64,000 nucleotides of DNA, from assembly GCA_963682175.1 (NCBI GenBank), contig OY821775.1, positions 13,984,501 through 14,048,500 of the forward strand, read 5' to 3'. Below, piece by piece: positions 23,193 through 34,184 of the stretch. The DNA comes from Triglochin maritima (taxonomy: Eukaryota; Streptophyta; Magnoliopsida; Alismatales; Juncaginaceae). Under the pieces are notes generated by a model, which worked only from the letters and a program-made list of their open reading frames with translations, was not told the origin of the DNA and made no database searches. The stretch's first letter is position 1; each line of letters starts with the position of its first letter. The translations under genes were made by a program, and so were the position numbers.

Positions 23193-24684
23193 ATGGATGG
23201 TTACATGGGCGACCATCCATATCATTGTTGGGACCAGGACGATTCTCCGTGGTACTCCGGACCCATGCAACCTGGGGGGGGCTCAGACTAACACCCTGTA
23301 TGGTTGGGACGATCGCAATTTTGTGACTGAGCAGTCTTCATATTGGGGTAACATGAGAGAGGCACCGACTGCTAGACCACAATCTAGTTATGCCGGATCA
23401 TATGTTGGTCAAACAAACTGAGACATTACAACAAACTTTGACCTCTTTCATGCGTATGGCAGACGACATGAGGGCACCGGTGGCTCCAGTAGCCGTACCG
23501 TGCGACTGTTGTGGGTTGAGTGGTCATGTTATCGGGGAATGTCCTTATGTTCCCCCTGAGCCTAAGTATGAGCACACATTTTCCCAAAATGCTCATTATG
23601 ACCATTACGCATCCGCGTACAATCCGAGAGTGATGGATTCATGGGGAGACAATTCATATCCAAATTCTTATACTTCATGTTCACCCCAGTATCCTCCTCC
23701 CGAATACCCAGAATTCTACCAACACCCCCCTCCAAATCATTGGACTCATTCTCAGCCAATCAACACCCAACCTCAAAATTTCCCAAGCTCTGACTTGGAC
23801 CTCATCGTTGACCGCATACCTGATTCCTTGAAAAAACTTTCCTTACGTTCATGGAAACCACTCAACAGTCCATACAAAATATGGCACTGCAAGTGAGTCA
23901 AATGTCGCAGCAATTACGTGAACGTGAGGAGAGTGACATTTCATGTCAACATGAGGATTCGTCTTTTGATATCGAACCACCACCACATCCACAAATTCAA
24001 AGCACAACCTTTCAAAGTCAAACTCCTAGTCAGTCTGAGGGACTTGGGGTTTCAATTCACGATCACTTAGTGGAGGATTCGATTCAAATTGAGAATAACT
24101 TGGACCAGCTTCATTATGAGTCGGCACAGGATTGTGCCTTATCTTTTTGTCCCGTGGCCCTTGAGCCACATGATCTTCATGTTGTGCTTCTTAAGGACTC
24201 ACCTCTGGTGGAGCAAGAGCTCCCTAGTACCCTCAATTTCAAACAACCTGATGAGAGTTTGCCTCTCACTATTGTTCCTGATCATCTTGGAAATGATGGA
24301 ACATCAAACAACTACATTGCTTATGAGGGTATTAGGAGTTCCTTGGAGGATACTTTGGGTATGAGACCCACTTCCTGTTCTCCTAGTGAGTTGGACATGC
24401 ATAACGAGGTGCTTGACCTCGTTCCGACCCACCAGCCTGTTGGTTGGAGAGTTTGGATTGATGATCATAACTTCAGTTCCGCAACGGGAGATATTTTTCT
24501 TCCGTTGCCCCTTATTTCCCAAACTCTCGAGAGGTTCAAGCTCTTTCAGTTTGATCCTTTGAATGAGACGCCTTTGCGTCCAATTCATGAACCTCTCATT
24601 TCATCTGGTGCTCTTTGTGAAGGGGGCCCACGCATGCGTATTCTGGCCCCGCGTGGTGTCATGTTCCCTTTCCAAGTGCATTGA
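23193..24684 (+). pseudogene. Gag-like frame of element D with frameshifts
   Basis: The frame starts MDGYMGDHPYHCW at 23193 and shifts at a run of eight G (23274-23281), again near 23420 and again near 23860. A CCHC knuckle CDCCGLSGHVIGEC is at about 23500-23541, followed by a Pro/Tyr-rich stretch and ETTQQSIQNMALQVSQMSQQ, which resembles the C-terminal coiled part of Athila-type gag. The last 277 codons (23851-24684) stay open, acidic and leucine-rich, ending RGVMFPFQVH; I do not recognise that part. The N-terminal capsid-like domain seen in C is missing. Confidence 0.7.
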
Positions 24685-26201
24685 CCCACTCTTGAGGTTC
24701 CCATTTGATGCCTTTTGACAAATGAAGATGGGAACTTATGTTTGTACATAGTTATATAAAAAAGAAGAAAAAAGAACAAAAAAAGAAGGAAAAAGAAGAA
24801 GAAGAAAAAAAAAAAAGGAAAAACAGAAAAAAAAGAAGTACAATAAAAGACTCCTTCAGTGAGCATCGATTGTTGTGAGCCCCAACCCTTGTGTATTTGG
24901 GCTCCAATTCTTTGACGTATTTGTATCCCTTCCTTAGCATCTCATAGGTTTTGAGGGAATTCGGGTTTGTGTCCATCAACATGACCTTGAACTTCCCTTT
25001 GTACTTCATGTTGGTGAGATCTCTCCTTTTTCATGCATAAATCCATGTAGTATCTTGCTCACATTCATTGAGGACAATGCATGAAGTAGGTGTGGGGGGT
25101 GTTTTACGTGTGTACATAGTCGAGTCTTTACTTTTGATTTTGTTTTCTTTTGTTTGCATTTTTAGGGTCATGTTAGTGTGCTGCATTTAATATCGATATA
25201 TCTGCTTGCCATGATCCTTGGGTGACTTTTCTTCTTTTGCTTGCCTAGTGCTTTAAAATTTCCACATTTCTTTCAAAATCTTCATGTGTTTGCGAAAGAA
25301 AATGTTTTGTGGGTTTTGCGTGTGTTTAGCATGTGCAAAACCGTTGAGAGGCAAAGTAAAAAGAAAGCCCCCAAAATTGTCTTGGACTTGATGCATTAGG
25401 ATATCTAGTACAGTGACTTTAGGATTTATCGAGTCGTTAGGATGCACCCCAGTTTTCCCTTGGGGGTGAGTAATCATAGGGTTTCAGTGCTCAAACATTT
25501 AATGAAGTCCACCCTGAACTTAGTGAGTCAATAATTCGTGTCTGTTAACTTAAGGAAGTTTGTTGTAGTGAAGGACCCTCTAAATCCTGTTGTGAGACAT
25601 TAGTGTAGGGGTTTTGGTTCATGTGTAGATAAGAAATAAGTGAGTAGGTGTTCTCTCTTCTCGCACGGCTCCTATCACTCGGGAAAGTAGGTTTGAGGGG
25701 ACTTTGTGCCTGGTGTTTTAGAGTCATCTGACTTGGGATGCGCCGACTGAACTCCCGTTACACGGGTGGTAGGGATTGCCCTATGTGGAGATTTGGGGAA
25801 AGGTGTACGTGATAGTGTAAGTCCTCATGGGCAATGATGCACGAAACCTGACCCTGGGAGAATGAAGCTCCAACTAATAAAATGAAAAGAAAAAAAATGT
25901 GAAAAGAAAAAAATGTGAAAAGGAAAAGAAAAAAAAAGGAAAAAAAATGCAAATAAGAACCTTAATGGACCTTACACTTTGTAGCACTTGAGGATGTTGA
26001 GGTTGTCCATGTCTCTCACTTAATTCCTTATTTAACTTGCACGAATGGTTTATTAGGCTAGGTGTGGACTGATTACCTATATAGAGTCGGCCCGTAGGAT
26101 TACCGCGTCCATTGATCAACAAAATATTTCCAACGAGTCGAGGTCTAGATTGAATAATGCATCTTGTTCGGATTTTGTGGGTATATCCGTTGAAAACCCT
26201 C
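24685..26201 (+). other. D 3' non-coding region
   Basis: It has two purine microsatellites (24759-24845 and 25880-25950), a polypurine-like AGGTGTGGGGGGTGTTT (25088-25104) preceded by ATTGAGGACAATGCATGA that matches C at 56716-56752, and no gene. No RT or integrase trace was found on either strand. Confidence 0.75.
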
Positions 26202-26269
26202 AGGAGACAACACTCCTCCTCTTTGGCAACAAGGAGGTTTAACGGCTTGTTGCACGTGCTAAGTGCAAC
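26202..26269 (+). ncRNA. Three-hairpin RNA structure before the D polypurine tract
   Basis: Hairpin 1: AGGAG (26202-26206) with CTCCT (26213-26217). Hairpin 2: CCTCTTTG (26218-26225), loop GCAA, CAAGGAGG (26230-26237). Hairpin 3: GTTGCAC (26249-26255) with GTGCAAC (26263-26269). The same three stems occur in C at 57601-57668 with compensating changes. This is a cis-acting RNA or DNA element of the retrotransposon, not an independent RNA gene; its role is not known to me. Confidence 0.7.
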
Positions 26270-26352
26270 CGTGATTCCTACGAAAGTGATTTAGGATTTC
26301 TTGTTTCTCGTTTGCTTTTCTCTTTCTTTGTTTTGCTCGGGACTAGCAAAAA

Positions 26353-26370
26353 CTTAGGTGTGGGGGTATT
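26353..26370 (+). promoter_or_regulatory. D polypurine tract
   Basis: TTAGGTGTGGGGGTATT directly abuts the 3' LTR; element C has the nearly identical CTAGGTGTGGGGGTATT at the same place. Confidence 0.9.
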
Positions 26371-27883
26371 TGATTGACATCATTTCATGCTCATATTTGT
26401 ATCTTATATCCATTATCTTACACCTAAGAAATGCTACGTGACGAGTTTATGTTTAGTTTTCAGGAATAAAGAGGTTTGAAGAGAAGAACCATGAAAGGAC
26501 CCAAAAGCAGGAAAAATGACTTAATTGTGAGACCTAGGGACTGAGATGCAAGGGAGAAGGACCTGATCGTAAGACCGAAGGACCTAAGAGCAAAACAGGA
26601 AACTCCACACCATCATGAGGAGTATTTTGGCAATTCGATTCGGGTCGGCGCTCCAATAAACAAAGTAGATGCATCAAAAACCAACAAAGACCACCAGGAA
26701 AGCCCACAACCAAAACCAACTCGATCTGGATCATATAGACCGCCAATTGGCGGTCCATATGTCTCCAGATCCGCTAAGATTTGTGTTGGGCTTGTATTAG
26801 TGTATTCTTAGTCTATTTTTGGTATTGGTTTAGTCCCACATCGGGGGATTGTCCCGGATTAGCTTTTTCCATGCCTATAAATAGAACTCTTCACCTTCCA
26901 TTGTAATTACCCATTGTTTGGTGGCATTCTCTCTACTAAGGAGTGAGCCTTGAAGCAATAACTCAAGGGGGAGAAGAGTGCTACCTTCAATGTGAGTCAT
27001 TGTTAATAAAAGCTTATTTGTTTCTTTTAATCTTGTTTTGTTATGTTGCTTGTTTTGTGTGGGTTGCTTTACTTTGTTTAATCTCTTGTTTAGTAATTTT
27101 AGTATCTTAGTTAAATGTTTTCTTTACTTAGTCTAATCAGTAGTGTAATGAGTAGTGAGTAGTTTCATCCCCATTTGGGGGGGTGGAGAAATATGTGATA
27201 TAATCATGTAGTGTATTTAGTATGTGTTATCTTTATCCCTTGAGCTTTATATGATTTCCATAACCATCTAATGGGTTTTCACTCTTATCTTTGATATGCT
27301 AATGCTCTTGAATGAAGCTTAGCTTATGCTTTGATTAGTGGACCTATTTTATGGGGAATGATAAGGTTAGTATATGGATGAAGTTAATATTGGAAACACA
27401 ATTTGTAGTGTATGTGCTCTTGTTGCCTTTACCTTAGCTAATGTCTTGTATGTTTTAATGATGTAGTGAAATCTTAATTCATGTAGAGGCATAGTAGGGT
27501 ATAGTCTTTATACTTGAGTTCATGTAGCTTCATTCCAATTATTGTATTGTATGTTTTAATGATGTAGTCTTATCTTAATTCATGTAGAGGCAAAGTTGGA
27601 TGTAGTTTTATGATTTCATGCACTACATGTTGTGAGGAGCTTAATGAACACACACACTTCTTTATGTTCACATTATTTCTCTACCCCCTTTGGGGTTTAG
27701 TTTTCTTGCTTTTCTTCCATTTGCACCTTAGTGTAGTTTAGTGTAACCAACCTTTCTTCCCTTTCTTTACCTCTCGCCTTCGCACAAACCAAGTGTCGAC
27801 ACACCTCCCAGTGGACGACCCATATTTGCCACCGCTTCAATGCGGTCGTGCACTTGCGGTTAAATATAAAACGAGATCAATCA
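26371..27883 (+). repeat. D 3' LTR
   Basis: 1513 bp, TGATTGACATC...GAGATCAATCA, followed by the GGCAG duplication. Confidence 0.96.
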
Positions 27884-28571
27884 GGCAGTCAGCCCATAAA
27901 ATGTTCCTTACTCTTCCGTCCTCATCTATATCCATGACATAGATAAACATTGAATCGATCTTCTGCATCTTAATGAAATAGTTCTGAAGTTCTTGTGCAT
28001 CGCCGGGTCCCATTTTCGAATTCCTAACTTCAGTTATAACATTCCTGAGCACACAATAAATTGTTAAGGACTGAGATTTCCTTAAACGCAATGACGACCA
28101 AAACAAAATAAACCTTAGGTCCCTATCGTTAAAAGTAAGTTTGTCACGCCCCCAACCTCGACAACAAACGATTGCTTGGTCTTATCAGCGGAGATCCCAG
28201 AAGCATGATTGCACACTGTTTGTGCACTTGCGGCCTGAGGAACAAAACATTTCTATCTTAGAAAACGCATCTGCTCCTCCATAAGTATTTCATGGTTATG
28301 ATTGAGATCGACAAAAGTTAATCTGGTAACCCATTGCTGGGTTTCCGGAAACCCTGATGCGAGTCGTGCACTCAACTCTACTCGATAAACATGGCTTCAT
28401 TATTCCTTGACCTTGGTTTGTTGATGTTTTGCCCTCCTTGGAACAAGTAAGCGTAGCCCGGGTAACAACACCACCTTCGTAATGAGTATGTCTAAGTTTA
28501 ACCCCAAAACCACAAGCATTAGTGTATTCAGTGTAAAAGGTCCTTGCTTCATCGAAGGAGGGAAAACACAT
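27884..28571 (-). pseudogene. FAR1/MULE transposase, N-terminal part (element E)
   Basis: Read leftwards: MCFPSFDEARTFYTEYTNAC and GFGVKLRHTHYEGG (28571-28450) form the start of the FAR1 DNA-binding zinc-finger domain; after degenerate or intronic sequence come QNYFIKMQKIDSMFIYVMDI and DEDGRVRNILWADC (28000-27886), the block just before the catalytic domain. The D insertion follows. Frames do not join cleanly between 28100 and 28330. Confidence 0.8.
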
Positions 28572-28927
28572 CTTCTCCTTAGGAACGTTTAAGGGGCTCG
28601 GATGTATTCTTGTGTAGACATCTTTACAATTTCCATATTGTTAGTGAATAAAACATTTGAAATGAAAAGAAAAACACGAAGAAGAAAAGAAGAAGAAGAA
28701 AGGAAGAAGAAATGTCGTCATTCTGTGCTCCTTCATAGGCTAGGGGGTTGGGGGAAGATGGAACGTCAAAAGTGTGGTGCAAGAAAGAGCGCCAAATTGG
28801 ATATTTTCAGTCTGATTTGAGACCCATTAAATGAGGTTGCCCCCCACCTACCGCGAAAGAAAAAAAAAATCTACAGAGCTGAAGATATCCAACTCAGCAA
28901 CGTCCACGCACAACATTTTCCTATTTT
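28572..28927 (-). other. MULE E 5' end
   Basis: The stretch upstream of the transposase start, with an AGAAGAAAAGA-rich run (28665-28712), a GGTTGCCCCCCACCTACCG block and the end ...ACATTTTCCTATTTT, is repeated at 32922-33275. The likely terminus is where the two copies stop matching. In this copy about 23 bases between two ACAAC repeats are missing relative to the other (see 33237-33260). Confidence 0.6.
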
Positions 28928-29034
28928 GGAGACCACTTCAATAAATATGTCAATTGACACTTTAATTCCAATCATGTTACTATTTGAAACTTTTAAACCA
29001 CACTGTTGGTTTTCTCACTTTTGAATCAATTTTG
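28928..29034. other. AT-rich spacer
   Basis: Short unique stretch between the MULE end and the duplicated block; nothing recognisable. Confidence 0.5.
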
Positions 29035-29930
29035 AACTTGTATATCCAAACTACTATTATCAAATAAATATTTTATCTTGATTTGTAGAAACAGAACTTG
29101 TATTTGTAGAAACAGAAATTGTTGAACTTGTATATCCAAACTGTATATCCAAAATTTAGTGTTTCATTTAAAAAACGCTTTCGTGTAAACTCTTGACATA
29201 ATTTTGTAAAAAACCCTTAAAAACATAACATTTCCAATAAACTCAACTTCTATTAACCATTCACTTGAAATTATATTTTTTTGTCGTATCAAATATTATT
29301 TGTCTAACCAAAACTCGTCTATAAAAGCAAACCCAAAGATTTACTTTAAAAAACACAATTTTCATTTAAAATACTATGATTTTATAGAAAAACCTAAAAA
29401 TGAAACTTCCAGATTTTATATTTTGGTTCATGTCGTTCTACCTTCGACGCCATCGATGTCTCATTTAATATGAGAAAATATTTTAGGTTAAAAGTTGATT
29501 TTTGGAATGATAAGATTTGTGAAGCTTTTACACGTTTCAACCTAAATTCTACACTGCGAGAATGATTTTTTACACAAAATGTACAAATTTTACATGACGT
29601 ATTGTTTTGCGAATCAATATAAATTATGGAAGTATAAGGGTAGTTTGTGTATAAAATTTCAAAATTGGTCTGAAAGGGAAAACAACTTATGTCTTCTCAA
29701 AGTGTCAATTAACCATAAATTTAAGATACCATAAATTTTTGGATATTAATAAGTTTTGAGGTTTTATTGTATTATATTAAAATTAAAAAAATTACAATAT
29801 ACCACCAACTTGCTCTACGTTGCTACGTAAGGTATATTTTAACTTTTTTATGTTTAATTTAGGACTTTAATTTTAAATTAGTCCTCAAAACATGTTTTTT
29901 TCCGAATTCTAGTTTGATCTAATTTTCAAT
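29035..29930. repeat. Direct repeat R, copy 1 (about 0.9 kb)
   Basis: Nearly identical to 31586-32484, differing by a few substitutions and 1-2 base indels. It starts GAACTTGTATATCCAAAC and ends GTTTGATCTAATT. It has no TG...CA ends, PBS or coding frame, so it is not an LTR. Very AT-rich. Confidence 0.93.
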
Positions 29931-31585
29931 TGCGAATTTTTAATAAATTATTTGAACGTGTAAAAATACATTGCTATTACTATTTTCCTAAATTTTATCT
30001 TCACAAAATATTATTTTGTTAAAATTAAAAACAACGCCGTTGAGCCCTAAGAATATTGCGGTTTTGCAAAGCGTGCACCTCGATGTAAACATTGTTGCAC
30101 AACTTCTAATTTAGATCCTACATTCATGTTGGATGTCACAAAAAGAACGGTGCGTTGATGCCAAACAAATCGTACACAGTGCAATTAGACGAAACAAATC
30201 AAGCACAATCGTACTTTGCAAAAACAACAATAAAAAAGTAAAATAAAATCAAGCACAATCTGAGCCCAATTCAAATGATTGTCGCATACTTGGGTTGGTC
30301 TCACTCGAATTGGACTTGAGCATGTAGTCTAAATTTTGCCAGAATGGGTAGGCCTTATGAGTCTAGGCTCATTGCTGAGCCAAGTTCTATAACATGGTGA
30401 CGCGGGAGCGAGTTGGTCAGATTTAGCTTCCGCCGGTAAGATAAAATCTGGAATCTACTGAAAAAGATTTTGGAATTCATGAACAAGATGAATATAACAC
30501 CAATTTTAGGACAAAACAAAAACGACATCTTTTTCATTCATTCGTCCAAATACAAAGGGTGTTTAATTACAAAACTATACAATTTACAATGACCTCTAAT
30601 TATACTAAAATACTATTTCTAGCAACTATTTAAACGAAAAGCATCGTTAAGCTTGAAACAACATTGCATCTTCGCATCATTTCCTGCGTCATATTGATCA
30701 TGAGTCAACCCATTAGGTCGACGCCTTACTAGTCAAGAGACTCTTCATGGCCACAATATCTAGCTTTAATTTGGTTGGTTGAAGACGGCAGATATGACCT
30801 TGACATGTCTACATGGACATATTTATTTTTTTATATTTTACTGTATAGAGATGGACGTAGATTCTTGGGGACCAAAGATTACTATGTTTTATTATCAAGT
30901 TTGGTTGGTACTTGTTTTAACGTGTGTATGAGGTAGTTATTTTTCAAAGATTGATAAATGTTTAATATAAGATGTTGTATTTAAGAATAGAATGAACAAA
31001 ACTTAGGTAAAAATCATAACAATAGATCTAAAAGCGACTTGAAATCGGTAGAGGATATTTGATTATTGGGTATTTTGCTTTGTTACCCTCTAAAATTATT
31101 GATTTGAGTTACTACTATCTTCAAAATGTCTTCTAATTATAAACTCCATTCAACAAGGTTTCAACCACGTTATACATTTTTGTAAGATTGTTGGTTAGTA
31201 CTATATATATATATTACTATATATTACGGTGGAGATAATAAATTTGTAAATTAACTGCATGTGTTCCAAAGTAAGTACATTTCTTCTGCTCCCAGGCCAT
31301 TTTCCTACATCTAAGTATATTTATCCTTGTCGACCACGTTAATTAGACTTTGACTCTTTTCACTGTACAAATCAAGGAATACCACTGAGGCTCTGAGGCA
31401 GTTCACCGGCAGAGAGATTGTCTTTTATTTCTTGGAAGCTGCAACTTTAGGCCCGAATTTTTTTGATTAATAAAAATTAAATCAAAAATTAAACTTTTAG
31501 GAAAAAAACGTGGAGATTTCGAAGATTGATCCCCTCGGGCCTGCCAGTCCCGAGGGGTGAGCACACCTCCAGACTTCCAGGCCCT
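29931..31585. other. AT-rich non-coding DNA between the R copies
   Basis: I see no gene or transposon ends. A 47-bp stretch at 31009-31056 (AAAATCATAACAATAGATCT...) recurs at 32487-32534. Confidence 0.6.
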
Positions 31586-32484
31586 TGAACTTGTATATCC
31601 AAACTACTATTATCAAATAAATATTTTATCTTGATTTGTAGAAACAGAAATTGTTGAACTTGTATTTGTAGAAACAGAAATTGTTGAACTTGTACATCCA
31701 AACTGTATATCCAAAATTTAGTGTTTCATTTAAAAAACGCTTTCGTGTAAACTCTTGACATAATTTTGTAAAAAAACCTTAAACATAACATTTCCAATAA
31801 ACTCAACTTCTATTAACCATTCACTTGAAATTATATTTTTTTGTCGTATCAAATATTATTTGTCTAACCAATACTCGTCTATAAAAGCAAACCCAAAGAT
31901 TTACTTTAAAAAACACAATTTTCATTTAAAATACTATGATTTTATAGAAAAACCTAAAAAATGAAACTTCCAGATTTTATATTTTGGTTCATGTCGTTCT
32001 ACCTTCGACGCCATCGATGTCTCATTTAATATGAGAAAATATTTTAGGTTAAAAGTTGATTTTTTGGAATGATAAGATTTGTGAAGCTTTTACACGTTTC
32101 AACCTAAATTCTACACTGCGAGAATGATTTTTTACACAAAATGTACAAATTTTACATGACGTATTGTTTTGCGAATCAATATAAATTATGGAAGTATAAG
32201 GGTAGTTTGTGTATAAAATTTCAAAATTGGTCTGAAAGGGAAAACAACTTATGTCTTCTCAAAGTGTCAATTAACCATAAATTTAAGATACCATAATTTT
32301 TGGATATTAATGAGTTTTGAGGTTTTATTGTATTATATTAAAATTAAAAAAATTACAATATACCACCAACTTGCTCTACGTTGCTACGTAAGGTATATTT
32401 TAACTTTTTTATGTTTAATTTAGGACTTTAATTTTAAATTAATCCTCAAAACATGTTTTTTTCCGAATTCTAGTTTGATCTAAT
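31586..32484. repeat. Direct repeat R, copy 2
   Basis: Second copy of the block at 29035-29930, same orientation, followed directly by a copy of 31009-31056 (32487-32534) and then by a copy of the MULE E end (32539-33275). Confidence 0.93.
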
Positions 32485-32538
32485 TCTAGTCCTCAAAATC
32501 ATAACAATAGATCTAAAAGCGACTTGAAGTCGGTAGAG

Positions 32539-33275
32539 GATGATTGCACGCTATTCGTGCACTTGCGGCCTCAGGTACAAAACATTTCTATCTTAGAAGA
32601 CACATCTGGTCCTCCTTAAGTATTTCATGGTTATGATTGAGATCGACAAAAGTTAATCTGGTAACCCCTTCCTGGGTTTCCGGAAACCCTGATGCGAGTC
32701 GTGCACTCAACTCTACTCGATAAACGTGGCTTCATTATTCCTTGACCTTGGTCTGTTGATGTTTTGCCCTCCTTGGAACAAGTGTAGCCCGGGTAACAAC
32801 ACCACCTTCGTAATGAGTATGTCTAAGTTTAACCCCAACACCACAAGCATTAGCGTAGTCAGTGTAAAAGGTCATTGCTTCATCGAAGGAGGGAAAACAC
32901 ATCTTCTCCTTAGGAACGTTTATGGGGATGTATTCTTGTGTAGACATCTTTACAATTTCCATACTGTTAGTGAATAAAACTTTCAAAATGAAAAGAAAAG
33001 CACGAAGAAGAAAAGAAGAAGAAACGAAGAAGAAATGTCGTCATTCTGTGCTCCTTCATAGGCTAGGGGGTTGGGGGAAGATGGAACGTCAAAAGTGTGG
33101 TGCAGGAAGGAGTGTCAAATTGGATATTTCCAGTCTGATTTAAGACCTTTTCAATGCGGTTGCCCCCCACCTACCGCGAAAGAAAAAAAAAATCTACTGA
33201 GTTGTAGATGTCCAACTCAGCAGCGTCCACGCACAACGTCCCTAAGAGCGGCCAAACAACATTTTCCTATTTTTG
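32539..33275 (-). pseudogene. Second copy of the MULE E N-terminus and 5' end
   Basis: Similar to 28206-28927 and in the same orientation. It encodes MCFPSFDEAMTFYTDYANAC and GVGVKLRHTHYEGG, a FAR1-type zinc-finger start, with a longer open N-terminus (MEIVKMSTQEYIPINVPKEK). It ends in ACATTTTCCTATTTT like copy 1 but keeps GTCCCTAAGAGCGGCCAAAC, which copy 1 lacks. There is no catalytic domain. Confidence 0.8.
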
Positions 33276-33325
33276 TGGGTGTAGTAGACTAGTAGTAGTA
33301 GTACACTCCTGTTGATGGACATAGA

Positions 33326-33387
33326 TTCTGAGGACTTGACTTGGAGTCAACTGGTCGAGGATATTTTCTGAGGACTTGACTTGGAGT
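33326..33387 (+). promoter_or_regulatory. Duplicated promoter block with W-box cores, RALF-like gene
   Basis: The 22-base sequence starting TTCTGAGGACTTGACTTGGA is present at 33326-33347 and 33366-33387. Each copy contains TTGACT, the core W-box for WRKY factors, and an AGTCAA lies between them at 33345-33350. It is 200-260 bp upstream of the TATA box. The function is an inference. Confidence 0.5.
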
Positions 33388-33586
33388 GTGATTGTACATA
33401 TGCTAACGTGTGATTTGAGAGTATAACAATACCCAAGAGGCGTTAAACTTATTGAAACGGCATGTGTAAATATTGTGTCATTTTGCACTAACGGACCCAA
33501 CCCCAAAATTGGACAAAGTTAAGATAGAAAAACTTCAGTTTTGATAGTTTAGAAAGACATGTTAGCAAAACCGTTTCTTTTGTGGC

Positions 33587-33594
33587 TATAAATA
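33587..33594 (+). promoter_or_regulatory. TATA box of the RALF-like gene
   Basis: TATAAATA in GGCTATAAATAGG. A start site 25-35 bases downstream (about 33615-33625) would exclude the in-frame ATG at 33602 and favour the ATG at 33632. Confidence 0.75.
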
Positions 33595-33631
33595 GGTTGT
33601 GATGTGGAAGACCCCAACCACAACTACAAAC

Positions 33632-34002
33632 ATGACACACACCAAAGTATACATATTCTTTGTACTGATTTTGCTGAGCTATTGTCCTGTGGAGAAAGTT
33701 TTAGCTGCGAGGGTTCCTCCCACCACTAATCCAATTCCTACTGCAGGTGAGTCAGATATATTACATGATCACATCATGCGGCTAACATTAACTTAATATA
33801 TATAATTTTCATATGGTGATGATTGTGTAAAGTAGATATGGAGAAGCAACAGGATGCAATGAAGTCAGGTAGAGGTCACGTAAGCTATGGAGTAATCCCG
33901 TATTCGAATCATCCTTATAGGCGCGGATGCGGCGCACTCCATCAATGCAGAAACGGTGGATACGATAATTATCCACCGCCACCTCCTCCTCCACCTTATT
34001 AG
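33632..34002 (+). CDS. RALF-like secreted peptide, two-cysteine form
   Basis: Two exons, 33632-33746 and 33836-34002, with donor CAG|GTGAGT and acceptor GTAG and an 89-bp intron, join in frame to 93 residues. Residues 1-26 form a signal peptide (MTHTKVYIFFVLILLSYC, cut after VLAA). The mature part has HVSYGVI (53-59), matching the YISY region of RALFs, and NHPYRRGCGALHQCR (63-77), matching the C-terminal RALF block with its two Cys at 70 and 76. The first Cys pair and the RRxL processing site of classical RALFs are absent. The tail is eight prolines then Tyr. RALFs are apoplastic ligands of CrRLK1L receptor kinases; a changed disulfide pattern could alter that. Start chosen from the TATA distance; an ATG at 33602 would add 10 residues. 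Alternative: a proline-tailed secreted peptide only resembling RALF. Confidence 0.68.
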
Positions 34003-34178
34003 ATATATAGATGGCTTTATTTGGTTATGAATTAGGTGTATAACTTCATACAAATAAGACGACTCTTGTCATGTTTCAGTATCAGTTAACTAATTCACAG
34101 AACTAGCTCTAGTGTGGATGGTGGATCTTGACCGATACATAATGGAGAAATTATTACAATATAAGATTATGTACCAAG

Positions 34179-34184
34179 AATAAA
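34179..34184 (+). terminator. Poly(A) signal of the RALF-like gene
   Basis: AATAAA 177 bases after the stop codon, followed by T-rich sequence (34208-34250). Confidence 0.5.

Larger units (their letters stand above)
20549..27883 (+). mobile_element. Non-autonomous Athila-like LTR retrotransposon D (7335 bp)
   Basis: LTRs 20549-22060 and 26371-27883 begin TG and end CA, with the duplication GGCAG at 20544-20548 and 27884-27888. A tRNA-Asp primer-binding site and a polypurine tract are present. The inside has a broken gag-like frame and long non-coding regions but no protease, RT, RNase H or integrase. It is inserted between WADC and RSRAAY of the MULE E transposase. The two LTRs differ at scattered positions (for example ATTAACATCATTTCAAG versus ATTGACATCATTTCATG), so it is older than C. 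Confidence 0.95.
8095..28927 (-). mobile_element. FAR1-type MULE 'E' with Ulp1-like second gene, in four pieces
   Basis: The pieces 8095-10577, 19558-20548 and 27884-28927 join into one element once the CACTA (TSD TCA) and the retrotransposon D (TSD GGCAG) are taken out: the FAR1/MULE transposase reading crosses both junctions. A plus-strand Ulp1-like protease remnant (8206-8808) faces the transposase tail to tail. Ulp1-like genes in MULEs are established (for example Kaonashi-type elements of rice). The right end is near 28927, where a second copy of the same end (33275) also stops being similar. The left end is outside the window because A1 inserted at 8094. All genes are broken. Confidence 0.8.

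Noticed and set aside
24759..24845. Purine runs as a polypurine tract or promoter
   Set aside because: Simple (GA/A)n microsatellite, not next to the LTR; the real tract is at 26353-26370.
29035..32484. The two R copies as LTRs of a small retrotransposon
   Set aside because: They lack TG...CA ends, a PBS after copy 1, a polypurine tract before copy 2 and a TSD; the copied order R-X-F fits duplication better.
33602..33631. Upstream ATG as start of the RALF-like protein
   Set aside because: It lies only about 10-15 bases from the TATA box, so it would be upstream of the expected transcription start, and it would put a long polar stretch before the signal peptide.
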